Shown here one piece after another: positions 1-9,034 of a DNA stretch of 64,000 bases. The stretch is taken from positions 1 through 64,000 of the forward strand of contig NZ_MJAO01000001.1 in NCBI RefSeq assembly GCF_001902635.1, read 5' to 3'. Source of the stretch: Serratia marcescens (GTDB lineage Bacteria; Pseudomonadota; Gammaproteobacteria; Enterobacterales; Enterobacteriaceae). The first letter of the stretch is position 1; the number at the start of each line of letters is the position of its first letter. A model generated the notes under the pieces. It saw only the letters and a program-made list of their open reading frames with translations, did no database searches and was not told where the DNA came from. A program made the position numbers and the translations under genes.

Positions 1-24
1 CCCTCACCGCCATATTCTAACGAG

Positions 25-53
25 AAAGCCTGAGCGAAAGTTCAGGCTTTTTT
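25..53 (+). terminator. Rho-independent terminator at left edge
   Basis: A 9-bp stem (AAAGCCTGA at 25-33 against TCAGGCTTT at 42-50) is followed by a T run. A plus-strand stop codon (TAA, 18-20) lies just before it, so it probably ends a rightward gene whose body is outside the window. It may also help end sdeR from the other side. Confidence 0.8.
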
Positions 54-72
54 ATCCCCACTCCCCAACCGC

Positions 73-429
73 TCAGTGGTGCGTGCGCCCCACCGCCGCC
101 GGTATTGCCAACGCGCGGCGCCAGTCGCCCGGCGTTTGGCCAAACTGGCGTTTAAAGCTGCGGTTGAACGACTGCTGTGAGTCGAAGCCGAGCGAAATCG
201 CCACGCTCACGATCGGTTCACCGCTGTTGGCCAGGCGCTCCGCCGACACTTTCAGTTTTTGCATGCGGATATACTCCCCCAGCGCGTAGCCGGTCTGGCG
301 TTTGAACATGCGCTGCAGATGCCATTTGGAATAGCCCGCGCGGTCCGCCACGGTGTTGATATCCAGTTTCTCTTCCAGATTGTTGTCGATCCACGCCTTC
401 AAATCGGTAATAAAGCCCGTAGTGTTCAT
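73..429 (-). CDS. sdeR: MarA-like AraC/XylS transcriptional regulator SdeR
   Basis: The 118-residue product is almost entirely an AraC-type DNA-binding domain. It has two helix-turn-helix units: one around IDNNLEEKLDINTVADRAGY, and one ending in the AraC signature near SLGFDSQQSFNRSFKRQFG. There is no effector domain, which is the layout of MarA, SoxS and Rob-like activators. The reading frame extends upstream to 549, but ATG 429 is preferred because GGGAG sits seven bases before it and the domain begins immediately. The gene is divergent from the RND pair sdeAB, the known arrangement in S. marcescens, so it most likely activates that pump; activation is family knowledge and is not shown by this sequence. 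Confidence 0.85.
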   Translation of the reverse strand: MNTTGFITDLKAWIDNNLEEKLDINTVADRAGYSKWHLQRMFKRQTGYALGEYIRMQKLKVSAERLANSGEPIVSVAISLGFDSQQSFNRSFKRQFGQTPGDWRRALAIPAAVGRTHH

Positions 430-609
430 GCTGATGCTCCCATCATTCGGCAGGGTCACCCTCTGCCCGATGCACATACGTTGCAACAGTTCCGCTTTAA
501 ATGCAATTTTTATTATTGCATTTACCAGAAAGCCGCCACTATACTCCACCCAATTAATGTAACCGATATTGATACATTAATGTGACACCAATGTGTTTCA
601 AAACCTAAC

Positions 610-632
610 GTTGCACCGCTGCTCGGTGCAAC
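610..632. promoter_or_regulatory. 9-bp perfect inverted repeat upstream of sdeA
   Basis: GTTGCACCG (610-618) and CGGTGCAAC (624-632) form a perfect dyad with a five-base spacer in the 294-base sdeR-sdeA intergenic region, about 90 bases before the sdeA start. No T run follows, so it is not an intrinsic terminator. It may be an operator or a leader hairpin. Confidence 0.45.
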
Positions 633-723
633 CGCCCCCTCGCCGCACACCGGTACGGGGCGGATCCCGGAGAACAGGGCCGGGTATAGGGCCTGACCGC
701 GCTTACTTATCGGAATAAAAATA

Positions 724-1911
724 ATGGCAAATCAACCTAACTCATCGTTCAACGCCGGCGGCCGCACGCGCGCCGTCGCTCTGGGCCAGCGGCTCTCCGG
801 GGTGGCGCTGCTGGCCGCCCTGCTCGCCGGGTGCGACAACAGCGTCGCGCACAATGCCCCACCGCCGCCGCCGGTGGTCAGCGCCGCCAGCGTGGTGGTC
901 AAGCCGATCAGCCAGTGGGATGCGTTCAACGGCCGGGTCGAAGCGGTGCAGAGCGTGCAGTTGCGCCCACGGGTCTCCGGTTACATCGAGCGGGTCAACT
1001 ACACCGAAGGCGACGAGGTGAAAAAAGGCCAGGTGCTGTTCACCATCGACGATCGCACCTACCGCGCCGCGCGCGAACAGGCGCAGGCAGAGCTGGTGCG
1101 GGCTCGCAACCAGGCCGCCCTGGCGCGCAGCGAATCCTCGCGCACCGAGAAACTGATCGGCACCCAAGCCATCTCTCAGGAAGTGTGGGAGCAGCGCCGG
1201 TCGTCCGCCGCGCAGGCGCAAAGCAACGTGCTGGCGGCACAGGCCCAGCTCGATATGGCGCAGCTGAATCTCGACTTTACCCGCGTTACCGCGCCGATTG
1301 ACGGGCGCGCCAGCCGCGCGATGATCACCGCCGGCAACCTGGTCACCGCCGGCGACAGTGCCAGCGTGCTGACAACGCTGGTGTCGCTCGACAAGGTCTA
1401 TGTCTATTTCGACGTGGATGAAGCGACCTTCCTGCGCTATCAGCAGCAGGGCCGGCACGATGCGCGCCTGCCGGTGAAGGTCGGTCTGGTGGGCGAAGAC
1501 GGCACCCCGCATCAGGGGCTGGTGGATTTCACCGATAACCAGCTGAACGCCGGTACCGGCACCATCCGCATGCGCGCCCTGCTCGACAACCGCGATCGCC
1601 GTTTCACGCCGGGGCTGTTTGCCCGGGTGCAAATGCCCGGCAGCGCCGAGTTCAACGCCATGCTGATCGACGATAAAGCGGTGATGACCGACCAGAACCG
1701 CAAGTTCGTTTACATCGTCGATAAAGACGGTAAGGCCCAACGCCGCGACATCGACGTGGGCCGCGTGGCCGAAGGGCTGCGCATCGTGCAGAAAGGGCTG
1801 GCAAACGGCGATCGGGTGATCGTCGACGGCATGCAGAAAGTGTTTATGCCGGGCATGCCGGTCGACGCGAAAACCGTCGCTATGTCCCCCATCGCTTCCG
1901 CACTCAACTAA
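724..1911 (+). CDS. sdeA: RND efflux membrane fusion protein SdeA
   Basis: This periplasmic adaptor (395 residues) links the RND pump SdeB to an outer-membrane channel. The N-terminus has a hydrophobic stretch ending in a lipobox (LLAGC, Cys37), so it is probably a lipoprotein. It is followed by a lipoyl half-motif (VQLRPRVSGYIERV), a coiled-coil hairpin near residues 105-180, the second lipoyl half (VTAPIDGRASRAMI) and beta-barrel domains, as in MexE/AcrA. It is followed 23 bases later by sdeB and is clearly co-transcribed. No channel gene lies beside it, so a TolC-type protein encoded elsewhere must serve. Confidence 0.93.
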   Translation: MANQPNSSFNAGGRTRAVALGQRLSGVALLAALLAGCDNSVAHNAPPPPPVVSAASVVVKPISQWDAFNGRVEAVQSVQLRPRVSGYIERVNYTEGDEVKKGQVLFTIDDRTYRAAREQAQAELVRARNQAALARSESSRTEKLIGTQAISQEVWEQRRSSAAQAQSNVLAAQAQLDMAQLNLDFTRVTAPIDGRASRAMITAGNLVTAGDSASVLTTLVSLDKVYVYFDVDEATFLRYQQQGRHDARLPVKVGLVGEDGTPHQGLVDFTDNQLNAGTGTIRMRALLDNRDRRFTPGLFARVQMPGSAEFNAMLIDDKAVMTDQNRKFVYIVDKDGKAQRRDIDVGRVAEGLRIVQKGLANGDRVIVDGMQKVFMPGMPVDAKTVAMSPIASALN

Positions 1912-1934
1912 GCCCCAGCAGAGACTTCTGACCC

Positions 1935-4900
1935 ATGGACTTTTCCCGTTTTTTCATCGACCGGCCGATTTTCGCCGCGGTGCTGTCGATCCTGATTTTT
2001 GTCGCCGGCGCGATCGCCATCCCGCTGCTGCCGATCAGCGAGTACCCGGACGTGGTGCCGCCCAGTGTGCAGGTACGCGCCGAATACCCGGGCGCCAACC
2101 CGAAAGAGATCGCTGAAACGGTGGCCACACCGCTGGAAGAAGCGATCAACGGCGTCGAAAACATGATGTACATGAAATCGGTCGCCGGTTCCGACGGCGT
2201 GCTGGTAACCACCGTCACCTTCCGCCCGGGCACCGATCCCGATCAGGCACAGGTGCAGGTGCAAAACCGCGTGGCGCAGGCCGAGGCACGCCTGCCAGAG
2301 GACGTGCGCCGCCAGGGCATCACCACCCAGAAGCAGTCCCCGGCGCTGACGCTGGTGGTGCATCTGGTATCGCCTTCCGGCAAGTACGATTCGCTGTACC
2401 TGCGCAACTACGCCACCCTGAAGGTCAAGGATGAGCTGGCCCGCCTGCCGGGCGTCGGCCAGGTGCAGATCTTCGGCGCCGGTGAGTACGCGATGCGCAT
2501 CTGGCTCGATCCGAACAAGGTCGCCGCGCGCGGGCTGACCGCTTCCGACGTGGTAAGCGCCATGCAGGAGCAGAACGTGCAGGTCTCCGCCGGCCAGCTC
2601 GGCGCAGAGCCGATGCCGACGCGCAGCGACTATCTGCTGTCGATCAACGCCCAGGGCCGCCTGCAAACCGAAGAAGAGTTCGGCAACATCATCCTCAAGA
2701 GCGGCGACAACGGCGAGATCGTGCGGCTGCGCGACGTGGCGCGTATCGAGATGGGTTCCGGCAGCTACGCGCTGCGCGCCCAGCTCAACAACAAGGATGC
2801 GGTCGGCATCGGTATCTTCCAGTCGCCGGGCGCCAACGCCATCGAGCTGTCGGACGCGGTGCGCGGCAAGATGGCCGAGCTGGCAACCCGCTTCCCGGAC
2901 GGCATGAGCTGGAAATCGCCTTACGATCCGACGGTGTTCGTGCGCGATTCGATCAGCGCGGTGGTGGATACCCTGCTGGAAGCGGTGATCCTGGTGGTGT
3001 TGGTGGTCATTCTGTTCCTGCAGACCTGGCGCGCCTCGATCATTCCGTTGCTGGCGGTGCCGATCTCCGTGGTCGGCACCTTCGCCGTGCTGTATCTGCT
3101 CGGCTTCTCGCTCAATACGCTCAGCCTGTTCGGGCTGGTGCTGGCGATCGGCATCGTGGTGGATGACGCCATCGTGGTGGTGGAAAACGTCGAGCGTAAT
3201 ATCGAGGAGGGGCTGTCGCCGCTGGCGGCGGCGCATCAGGCAATGCGCGAGGTCTCCGGCCCAATCATCGCCATCGCCGTGGTGCTGTGCGCGGTGTTCG
3301 TGCCGATGGCGTTTCTTTCGGGCGTCACCGGTCAGTTCTACAAGCAGTTCGCCGTCACCATCGCCATCTCGACGGTGATCTCCGCCATTAACTCGCTGAC
3401 CCTGTCGCCGGCGCTGGCGGCGCGCTTGCTCAAACCGCACGGCGCGCCGAAAGATCTGCCGTCGCGCCTGATCGACCGGCTGTTCGGCTGGCTATTCCGG
3501 CCGTTCAACCGCTTCTTCGCCAGCGGTTCGCAGCGTTATCAGCACGGCGTCTCCCGCGTGCTGGGCCGGCGCGGTGCGGTGTTCGTCGTCTACCTGCTAC
3601 TGCTGGCCGCCGCCGGCGTGATGTTCAAGACCGTGCCCGGCGGCTTTATTCCGACGCAGGACAAGCTGTACCTGATCGGCGGCGTGAAAATGCCGGAAGG
3701 CGCCTCGTTGGAACGCACTGATGCGGTGATCCGCAAGATGAGCGCCATCGGCCTGAGCGTGGACGGCGTCACCGATGCGGTGGCATTCCCCGGCCTGAAC
3801 GCGCTGCAGTTCACCAATACGCCGAATACCGGCACGGTGTTCTTCGCCCTGGAGTCGTTGAGCACCCGCACCCGTACCGCGGCGCAGATCAACGCCGAGA
3901 TCAACGCGCGCATTTCGCAGATCCAGGAAGGTTTCGCCTTCTCGATCATGCCACCGCCAATCCTTGGCATCGGCCAGGGCTCCGGCTATTCGCTGTACGT
4001 GCAGGATCGCGCCGGGCTGGGCTACGGCGCGTTGCAAACGGCGATCAACACGATGTCCGGCGCCATTATGCAAACGCCGGGCATGGGGTTCCCGATCTCC
4101 TCGTATCAGGCCAACGTGCCGCAGCTGGACGCCAAAATAGACCGCGACAAGGCCAAGGCGCAGGGGGTGCCGCTCAATGCGCTGTTCAGCACGCTGCAGA
4201 CCTATCTCGGTTCGTCTTACATCAACGACTTCAACCGTTACGGCCGCACTTGGAAGGTGATGGCGCAGGCCGACGGCCAGTTCCGCGACAGCGTGGAAGA
4301 TATCGCCAACCTGCGCACCCGCAACGATAAGGGTGAAATGGTGCCGATCGGCAGTATGGTCAGCATCGGCACCACCTACGGCCCGGATCCGGTGATCCGC
4401 TATAACGGCTTCCCGGCGGCGGATCTGATCGGCGACGCCGATCCGCGCGTGCTCTCCTCTACCCAGGCGATGGGGGCGTTGACGCAGATGGCCGGCAAGC
4501 TATTGCCGAACGGCATGAGCATTCAATGGACCGATCTGAGCTACCAGCAATCGACCCAGGGCAATGCCGCGCTGGTGGTATTCCCGGTAGCGGTGCTGTT
4601 GGCGTTCCTCGCGCTGGCGGCGCTGTACGAAAGCTGGACGCTGCCGCTGGCGGTGATCCTAATCGTGCCGATGACCATGCTATCGGCGCTGTTCGGCGTG
4701 TGGCTGACCGGCGGCGACAACAACGTGTTCGTGCAGGTCGGGCTGGTCGTTTTGATGGGGCTGGCCTGTAAGAACGCCATTCTTATCGTCGAATTCGCCC
4801 GCGAGCTGGAAATGCAGGGTAAAGGCATCGTCGAGGCGGCGCTGGAAGCCTGTCGCCTGCGGTTGCGGCCGATCGTGATGACCTCCATCGCCTTTATCGC

Positions 4901-5078
4901 CGGCACCATTCCGCTGATCCTCGGCCACGGCGCCGGCGCCGAAGTACGCGGCGTCACCGGCATCACGGTGTTCTCCGGCATGTTGGGGGTAACCCTGTTC
5001 GGGTTGTTCCTGACGCCGGTGTTCTACGTCACCTTGCGTCGCCTGGTGGCACGTAACGCGCAGCCGCAGACCGCCTGA
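1935..5078 (+). CDS. sdeB: RND multidrug efflux transporter SdeB
   Basis: The product has 1047 residues, the usual length of HAE1 RND pumps, and starts with the family hallmark MDFSRFFIDRPIFAAVLSIL. Twelve membrane segments in two repeats flank large periplasmic loops. The proton-relay residues are present: the aspartate pair in GIVVDDAIVVVENVE (residues 410-411) and the lysine in GLACKNAILIVEFA (residue 946). Overall it resembles MexF more than AcrB. It works with SdeA as a proton-driven drug exporter in the inner membrane; fluoroquinolone efflux is the reported role of SdeAB in S. marcescens. Confidence 0.94.
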   Translation: MDFSRFFIDRPIFAAVLSILIFVAGAIAIPLLPISEYPDVVPPSVQVRAEYPGANPKEIAETVATPLEEAINGVENMMYMKSVAGSDGVLVTTVTFRPGTDPDQAQVQVQNRVAQAEARLPEDVRRQGITTQKQSPALTLVVHLVSPSGKYDSLYLRNYATLKVKDELARLPGVGQVQIFGAGEYAMRIWLDPNKVAARGLTASDVVSAMQEQNVQVSAGQLGAEPMPTRSDYLLSINAQGRLQTEEEFGNIILKSGDNGEIVRLRDVARIEMGSGSYALRAQLNNKDAVGIGIFQSPGANAIELSDAVRGKMAELATRFPDGMSWKSPYDPTVFVRDSISAVVDTLLEAVILVVLVVILFLQTWRASIIPLLAVPISVVGTFAVLYLLGFSLNTLSLFGLVLAIGIVVDDAIVVVENVERNIEEGLSPLAAAHQAMREVSGPIIAIAVVLCAVFVPMAFLSGVTGQFYKQFAVTIAISTVISAINSLTLSPALAARLLKPHGAPKDLPSRLIDRLFGWLFRPFNRFFASGSQRYQHGVSRVLGRRGAVFVVYLLLLAAAGVMFKTVPGGFIPTQDKLYLIGGVKMPEGASLERTDAVIRKMSAIGLSVDGVTDAVAFPGLNALQFTNTPNTGTVFFALESLSTRTRTAAQINAEINARISQIQEGFAFSIMPPPILGIGQGSGYSLYVQDRAGLGYGALQTAINTMSGAIMQTPGMGFPISSYQANVPQLDAKIDRDKAKAQGVPLNALFSTLQTYLGSSYINDFNRYGRTWKVMAQADGQFRDSVEDIANLRTRNDKGEMVPIGSMVSIGTTYGPDPVIRYNGFPAADLIGDADPRVLSSTQAMGALTQMAGKLLPNGMSIQWTDLSYQQSTQGNAALVVFPVAVLLAFLALAALYESWTLPLAVILIVPMTMLSALFGVWLTGGDNNVFVQVGLVVLMGLACKNAILIVEFARELEMQGKGIVEAALEACRLRLRPIVMTSIAFIAGTIPLILGHGAGAEVRGVTGITVFSGMLGVTLFGLFLTPVFYVTLRRLVARNAQPQTA

Positions 5079-5097
5079 TCACGGCGTTCAAATGCAA

Positions 5098-5125
5098 AAA
5101 GGTCGGGCAATGCCCGACCTTTCTT
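5098..5125. terminator. Bidirectional terminator between sdeB and the Rrf2 gene
   Basis: An 11-bp GC-rich stem (AAAGGTCGGGC at 5098-5108, GCCCGACCTTT at 5112-5122) has T-rich flanks on both strands. It lies between the convergent ends of sdeB and the Rrf2-family gene. Confidence 0.88.
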
Positions 5126-5143
5126 TATGCGTTTTACCCGGCA

Positions 5144-5623
5144 TTATTTACCGGCGGTTTCGGCCTCTTGCTCGGCGGCGTATTCCGCGCAGGCGCGCTT
5201 GTCGCCCCGTTCCAGCTCGGCCAGCGAATCGGCCACGGTGTGGCGCGCCAGCACCGCGAGCGAAGCCTGCTCCGCCTCGTTCACCACCGATTTGAAATAC
5301 CAACAGGCGTTGGCGCTCACCAGGCAACGGGCCGGTACTTCAGGGCGGGAAGCCCAGATGCGCTTGTCGTCAATCACCGCCAGATAGATATCCCGCAGGG
5401 TGATCTCTTCCGCCGGGCGGCCAAGGTGGATAGAACCGTTTCGGCCCAGGGTGGAAACGATAATGCCGTCTTTGGTCAGCGGCACCATCAGTTTGCGGAT
5501 AAAGCTGGGGTTGGCTTCCAGACTGGCGGCGAGCGTGGCGCTCGTCGAACGCATGCCCTGCTTCTCAGCTACGGCGACGCTAAGGACCATTTGCAACGCT
5601 GTCGGAAAGCGAAAATCTAACAT
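5144..5623 (-). CDS. Rrf2 family transcriptional regulator
   Basis: This 159-residue protein begins MLDFRFPTALQMVLSVA and has a winged helix-turn-helix with the Rrf2 pattern (LAASLEANPSFIRKLMVPLTKDGI, then a wing near GRNGSIHLGRP). Rrf2 proteins include iron-sulfur sensors such as IscR and NsrR. Here only two cysteines are visible (CLVSANAC, about residues 114-121), too few for the three-cysteine cluster site, so a different signal is likely. ATG 5623 was chosen over the upstream in-frame ATG because the domain starts there and AGAGAT precedes it. Its target is unknown. Confidence 0.85.
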   Translation of the reverse strand: MLDFRFPTALQMVLSVAVAEKQGMRSTSATLAASLEANPSFIRKLMVPLTKDGIIVSTLGRNGSIHLGRPAEEITLRDIYLAVIDDKRIWASRPEVPARCLVSANACWYFKSVVNEAEQASLAVLARHTVADSLAELERGDKRACAEYAAEQEAETAGK

Positions 5624-5790
5624 GTCGTTATCTCTGCGAGACGAAATACTCAGGTTTGGCCGGTGTGGCGATTGGCACCGATAACAGCGCTTAATCGCAC
5701 AATAATATAACAAACGCGGGGGCTTTTTTGAAGTTTTGCCCAGTGATATCGCACGCAGACATTAGAAGGATCACAGAATCTTTGGGCAGG

Positions 5791-5872
5791 CAAAAAACAG
5801 AAACCCGCGTCAATGTTAACGCCGCTCGCTTAACTGGGTTAAACGATCAGAACTAACACTGCCCGCGGGTTT
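5791..5872 (-). terminator. Long-loop hairpin downstream of ycfJ
   Basis: On the minus strand AAACCCGCG (from 5872-5864) pairs with CGCGGGTTT (5809-5801) and is followed by CTGTTTTTTG. The loop is about 54 bases and contains a further TGTTA/TAACA pairing. It is probably the ycfJ terminator, though the loop is unusually long. Confidence 0.55.
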
Positions 5873-5888
5873 AATTCGAATGAGGCGA

Positions 5889-6425
5889 TCAGGCTCTGTT
5901 CAGCACCAGCTGGCCGTTTTTATCCAACGGAATTTGCGTGCCCGGATCGTGATCCATACGGATCTTGCCCTGCTGGTTGCCGATCTTGTAGGTCACGTCA
6001 TAGCCCAGCATTTTCTGAGACTTGTCGTAGACCGTTTTGCAACGCTGCTGAACGCTGGTGGTGACGTCGTTGTTCTGCATCGCCCCCTGCACCTGGTTAC
6101 CGGCGTAGCCGCCGCCCAGCGCGCCGACCACTGTCGCCACATCGCGCCCGCGACCGCCGCCGAACTGGTGGCCGATCACGCCGCCCGCCACGGCCCCCAA
6201 CACCGAACCGGCGATACGGTTTTCATCCTGCACCGGCGCACGGTGAGCGACGGTGACGTTGCGGCATTCCTGACGCGGCGTTTTAATGGTTTCTTTAATC
6301 GGCGTTGCGGCGAGCACCTGCGCGTATTGCGGACCGGCAGTAAAGACGTCCAGGCTAGCTACCGCGGCGATCCCCAGAGCGGCAGCAATACCAATCCCAA
6401 CACCGGCTAACATTGACTTGTTCAC
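5889..6425 (-). CDS. ycfJ: Glycine-zipper 2TM protein YcfJ
   Basis: The 178-residue envelope protein has an N-terminal hydrophobic segment (NKSMLAGVGIGIAAALGIAA) and a glycine-zipper 2TM domain (GSVLGAVAGGVIGHQFGGG ... GALGGGYAGNQVQG, residues about 70-105). It closely resembles E. coli YcfJ. The start is GTG at 6425: AGGAGG lies six bases upstream and translation then begins NKSMLAG as in E. coli. The ATG thirty bases upstream lacks a ribosome site. YcfJ is stress- and biofilm-associated in E. coli; its biochemical role is not established. Confidence 0.9.
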   Translation of the reverse strand: MNKSMLAGVGIGIAAALGIAAVASLDVFTAGPQYAQVLAATPIKETIKTPRQECRNVTVAHRAPVQDENRIAGSVLGAVAGGVIGHQFGGGRGRDVATVVGALGGGYAGNQVQGAMQNNDVTTSVQQRCKTVYDKSQKMLGYDVTYKIGNQQGKIRMDHDPGTQIPLDKNGQLVLNRA

Positions 6426-6775
6426 AGGAAACCTCCTGAAAGTGTTACCACGCATTTTTTCCGGGGTCTGTTACCGGCATGGCACCGCGCTTATTATTTT
6501 GCGCATGGGCGGCTTGCGGTATCCCGGTTTACGGCGTGCGCGACGCGCCGTCTGTAAACGAGGTAAAGTCTGCACAATGATCTGAGGGCCCGCAATAAGA
6601 CAAGGGGACCAAAAATGCGGGAAAACGGCCGTTTTGCCGTTGTTTAGGAGGAATCTTAAGAATTTTACCCATGCCGGCGACAGCTTATGCTGAAGAATCA
6701 AGCAACCGCCGCCGTTCGCCGCCATAAAAAAACCCGCGCGGGCGAACCGGCGCGGGTTGTTCAGCAAGGGCAGGA
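6426..6775. other. Intergenic region between ycfJ and ndh
   Basis: This 350-base stretch holds the ycfJ ribosome site at its left end and the ndh terminator at its right end. Between them I find short GC-rich dyads (for example around 6535-6553) and no convincing ORF on either strand. Confidence 0.6.
6726..6758 (-). terminator. ndh terminator
   Basis: On the minus strand an 8-9 bp stem (AACCCGCG/CGCGGGTT, 6758-6751 and 6738-6731) is followed by a run of seven T. It lies just after the ndh stop. Confidence 0.88.
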
Positions 6776-8080
6776 TCAGTGCATCTTCAGACGCGGACGG
6801 ATCACCCGGTTGATGCCGCCCACCAGCATCATCAGGCCGGTTTTGATGTAGCCGTGCAGCGCCACCTGGTGCATGCGGTACAGTGAGATATAGACGAAGC
6901 GCGCAATGCGCCCTTCCACCATCATCGAGCCGCGCATCAGGTTACCCATCAGGCTGCCGACGGTACTGAAGCGCGACAGTGACACCAGCGAGCCGTGGTC
7001 TTTATACACGTAAGGCTTCAGCGTCTGGCCGTTCATCAGCGCCAGAATATTGGTGGCGCAGCGTGAGGCCATCTGGTGCGCCGACTGGGCGCGCGGCGGT
7101 ACGAAACCGCCGCCCTCTTTCGGGCAGGAGGCACAGTCGCCGATGGCGAAGATGTTCGGATCGCGCGTGGTCTGCAGCGTCGGCTCCACCACCAGCTGAT
7201 TGATGCGGTTGGTTTCCAGGCCACCGATGTCCTTCATAAAGTCCGGCGCCTTGATGCCGGCCGCCCACACCATCAGATCGGCGTCGATAAACTCGCCGCC
7301 CTTGGTGTTCAGGCCTTTGGCATCGGCACTGGTCACCATGGTGTTGGTCAGCACGCGCACGCCCAGTTTGATCAGCTCCTGGTGCGCGGCGGCGGAAATG
7401 CGCGGCGGCAGCGCCGGCAGAATGCGCTCGCCGGCTTCCACCAGCGTCACGTTCAACGCGCTGTTGTCCAGGCCTTCGAAACCGTAGCTGTGCAGCTGCT
7501 TCACCGCGTTGTGCAGTTCGGCGGACAGCTCAACGCCGGTGGCGCCGCCGCCGACGATGGCGATGTTCACCCGCTCTTTTTGCCCCGGCTGCGCCGAGAA
7601 CTTCAGGAACAGGTTGAGCATTTCGTTGTGGAAACGACGCGCCTGATGCGGGTTATCCAGGAAGATGCAGTGATCCTTCACGCCCGGCGTACCGAAATCG
7701 TTCGAGGTGCTGCCCAACGCCATTACCAGGATGTCGTACGGCAATTCGCGTGCCGGCACCAGCTCGCCGCCCTGCTCGTCGCAGATCTGCGCCAGCTGCA
7801 GCGTTTGCGTCTCGCGGTTGATGTTGGTCAGCGACCCCAGCTGGAAGCTGAAATGGTGATTGCGCGCATGCGCCAGGTAGCTGAGCGCATCCACGCCGTC
7901 ATCAAGGGAACCGGTCGCCACTTCGTGCAACAGCGGTTTCCACAAATGGCTGTGGTTGCGATCCACCAGCGTGATCTCCGCTTTGTTCTTGCGGCCGAGC
8001 TTATGGCCCAGGCTGGTCGCCAGCTCCAGACCACCGGCGCCGCCGCCGACAATAACGATTTTCTTCTTTGGCGTTGTCAA
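6776..8080 (-). CDS. ndh: Type II NADH:quinone dehydrogenase Ndh
   Basis: This single-subunit, non-proton-pumping NADH dehydrogenase passes electrons from NADH to ubiquinone at the inner membrane. Its length is 434 residues, the same as E. coli Ndh. Two Rossmann dinucleotide motifs are present: [17 protein letters not shown] at the N-terminus for FAD and [15 protein letters not shown] near residue 175 for NADH. The FAD-contact stretch [11 protein letters not shown] follows near residue 315. The C-terminal region with hydrophobic and basic residues is the expected membrane-association part. An FNR-like site lies upstream. Confidence 0.96.
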   Translation of the reverse strand: MTTPKKKIVIVGGGAGGLELATSLGHKLGRKNKAEITLVDRNHSHLWKPLLHEVATGSLDDGVDALSYLAHARNHHFSFQLGSLTNINRETQTLQLAQICDEQGGELVPARELPYDILVMALGSTSNDFGTPGVKDHCIFLDNPHQARRFHNEMLNLFLKFSAQPGQKERVNIAIVGGGATGVELSAELHNAVKQLHSYGFEGLDNSALNVTLVEAGERILPALPPRISAAAHQELIKLGVRVLTNTMVTSADAKGLNTKGGEFIDADLMVWAAGIKAPDFMKDIGGLETNRINQLVVEPTLQTTRDPNIFAIGDCASCPKEGGGFVPPRAQSAHQMASRCATNILALMNGQTLKPYVYKDHGSLVSLSRFSTVGSLMGNLMRGSMMVEGRIARFVYISLYRMHQVALHGYIKTGLMMLVGGINRVIRPRLKMH

Positions 8081-8215
8081 AATAACCCCCTAAATGTGAA
8101 CCATTTGTTATTCCAGGGTAAATAAATAATATCCTTAGAATACATAGGGTTCGCGTAAAATAAATCGGCTCTCTGCAGCCAGAATAGCATGTGAGGTTAT
8201 TTGGTCATACCAAAA

Positions 8216-8229
8216 TTGACGTACATCAA
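8216..8229. promoter_or_regulatory. FNR-like site upstream of ndh
   Basis: TTGAC-GTAC-ATCAA matches the FNR consensus TTGAT-N4-ATCAA at nine of ten positions. It is centred about 142 bases before the ndh start, in the 332-base ndh-ycfP intergenic region. E. coli ndh is repressed anaerobically by FNR, so conservation is plausible. Confidence 0.6.
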
Positions 8230-8347
8230 ATTTTTTTGGTTAAAGGCTGGACGGGGGGATTTTTTGGGGATTGTGATTCAAATAGTTAGCGGTGAGTCAC
8301 AGTTTTAAATTTTGCCGATTGCCACGCAAAACTTTGCCTGAACGCAC

Positions 8348-8390
8348 AAAAAAGCCGCACTTGCCGTCGATGAAAAACGGTGAGCGCGGC
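8348..8390 (-). terminator. ycfP operon terminator
   Basis: On the minus strand GCCGC...GCGGC encloses an inner CCGT/ACGG pairing and is followed by six T. It lies just past the ycfP stop. Confidence 0.75.
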
Positions 8391-8412
8391 CCACTGCGGC
8401 GTTATGAAACTG

Positions 8413-8955
8413 TTAACCCAGCGTCTTGAACGCCTTGAGCCGCTGCAGATGCGGTGAGAGGTTTTTGAACTTGTGCGTCTGCTGTTCATCCCAGACGATC
8501 TCGTAGTAATGGTGCAACAATTCGGCGCTGCGCCGGTTATCCAGCACCTCGTCGTGCCGCGCCAGCACCACCAGACAGCGATCGCGGTTTTTCTCGCGGA
8601 AATCCTCCACGCATTTGGTGGCAATATCGCGATACTCTTCCGGCCGATCGATCTTGCCGTGCATGTGTTCTTCGGGGTACAGGTTGGGATTGAACATCGC
8701 CTGGCGAATGCCGCACAGGAAGCCGATACGCTCCGCCCAGAAGCCGCCGAGACCGACGCCGCAGATCAACGGATGCGCGTCGCCGCCCTGCTGCACCGCC
8801 TTATCCACCTCTTTCAACAGGTGCTGCATGTCGTGGCGCGGATGCAGCGTGCTATAGCTGATAAACCGCACGTCCGGATCGATAAACTGCAGCTGTAACA
8901 CTTTTTCATGATTGCCGGGACTGGTGGAATCGAAGCCGTGCAAATAGATAATCAT
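8413..8955 (-). CDS. ycfP: YcfP, UPF0227 alpha/beta-hydrolase-fold protein
   Basis: The 180-residue protein begins [20 protein letters not shown], the typical YqiA/YcfP hydrolase-like N-terminus, with the nucleophile-elbow-like segment [14 protein letters not shown] near residue 70. A serine is not obvious at the centre of that elbow (G-V-G-L-G), so catalysis is uncertain. The gene follows nagZ in the same direction as in E. coli. Its substrate is unknown. Confidence 0.9.
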   Translation of the reverse strand: MIIYLHGFDSTSPGNHEKVLQLQFIDPDVRFISYSTLHPRHDMQHLLKEVDKAVQQGGDAHPLICGVGLGGFWAERIGFLCGIRQAMFNPNLYPEEHMHGKIDRPEEYRDIATKCVEDFREKNRDRCLVVLARHDEVLDNRRSAELLHHYYEIVWDEQQTHKFKNLSPHLQRLKAFKTLG

Positions 8956-8975
8956 GTGGATCCTCGCAACAAGCC

Positions 8976-8997
8976 AAGGGCCGCGGGCGCGGCCCTT
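8976..8997. repeat. GC-rich palindrome between nagZ and ycfP
   Basis: AAGGGCCGC (8976-8984) and GCGGCCCTT (8989-8997) form a perfect 9-bp dyad with a four-base loop and no T run. It sits inside a probable operon and could be a processing or partial-termination hairpin. Confidence 0.5.
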
Positions 8998-9034
8998 CTC
9001 ATTTCCGCTCTGCGCCGCGATGCGGCGCCTGGAT

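Noticed and set aside
742-1740. Long minus-strand ORF (332 codons) inside sdeA
   Set aside because: It is fully antisense to a well-supported gene, has a His/Gly/Arg-rich composition typical of high-GC shadow frames, and no domain.
1908-3440. 510-codon minus-strand ORF inside sdeB
   Set aside because: It is a shadow frame dominated by His, Gln, Arg and Asp, opposite a canonical RND pump.
8976-8997. Terminator between nagZ and ycfP
   Set aside because: The hairpin is strong but neither strand has a following T run; kept only as a palindrome.
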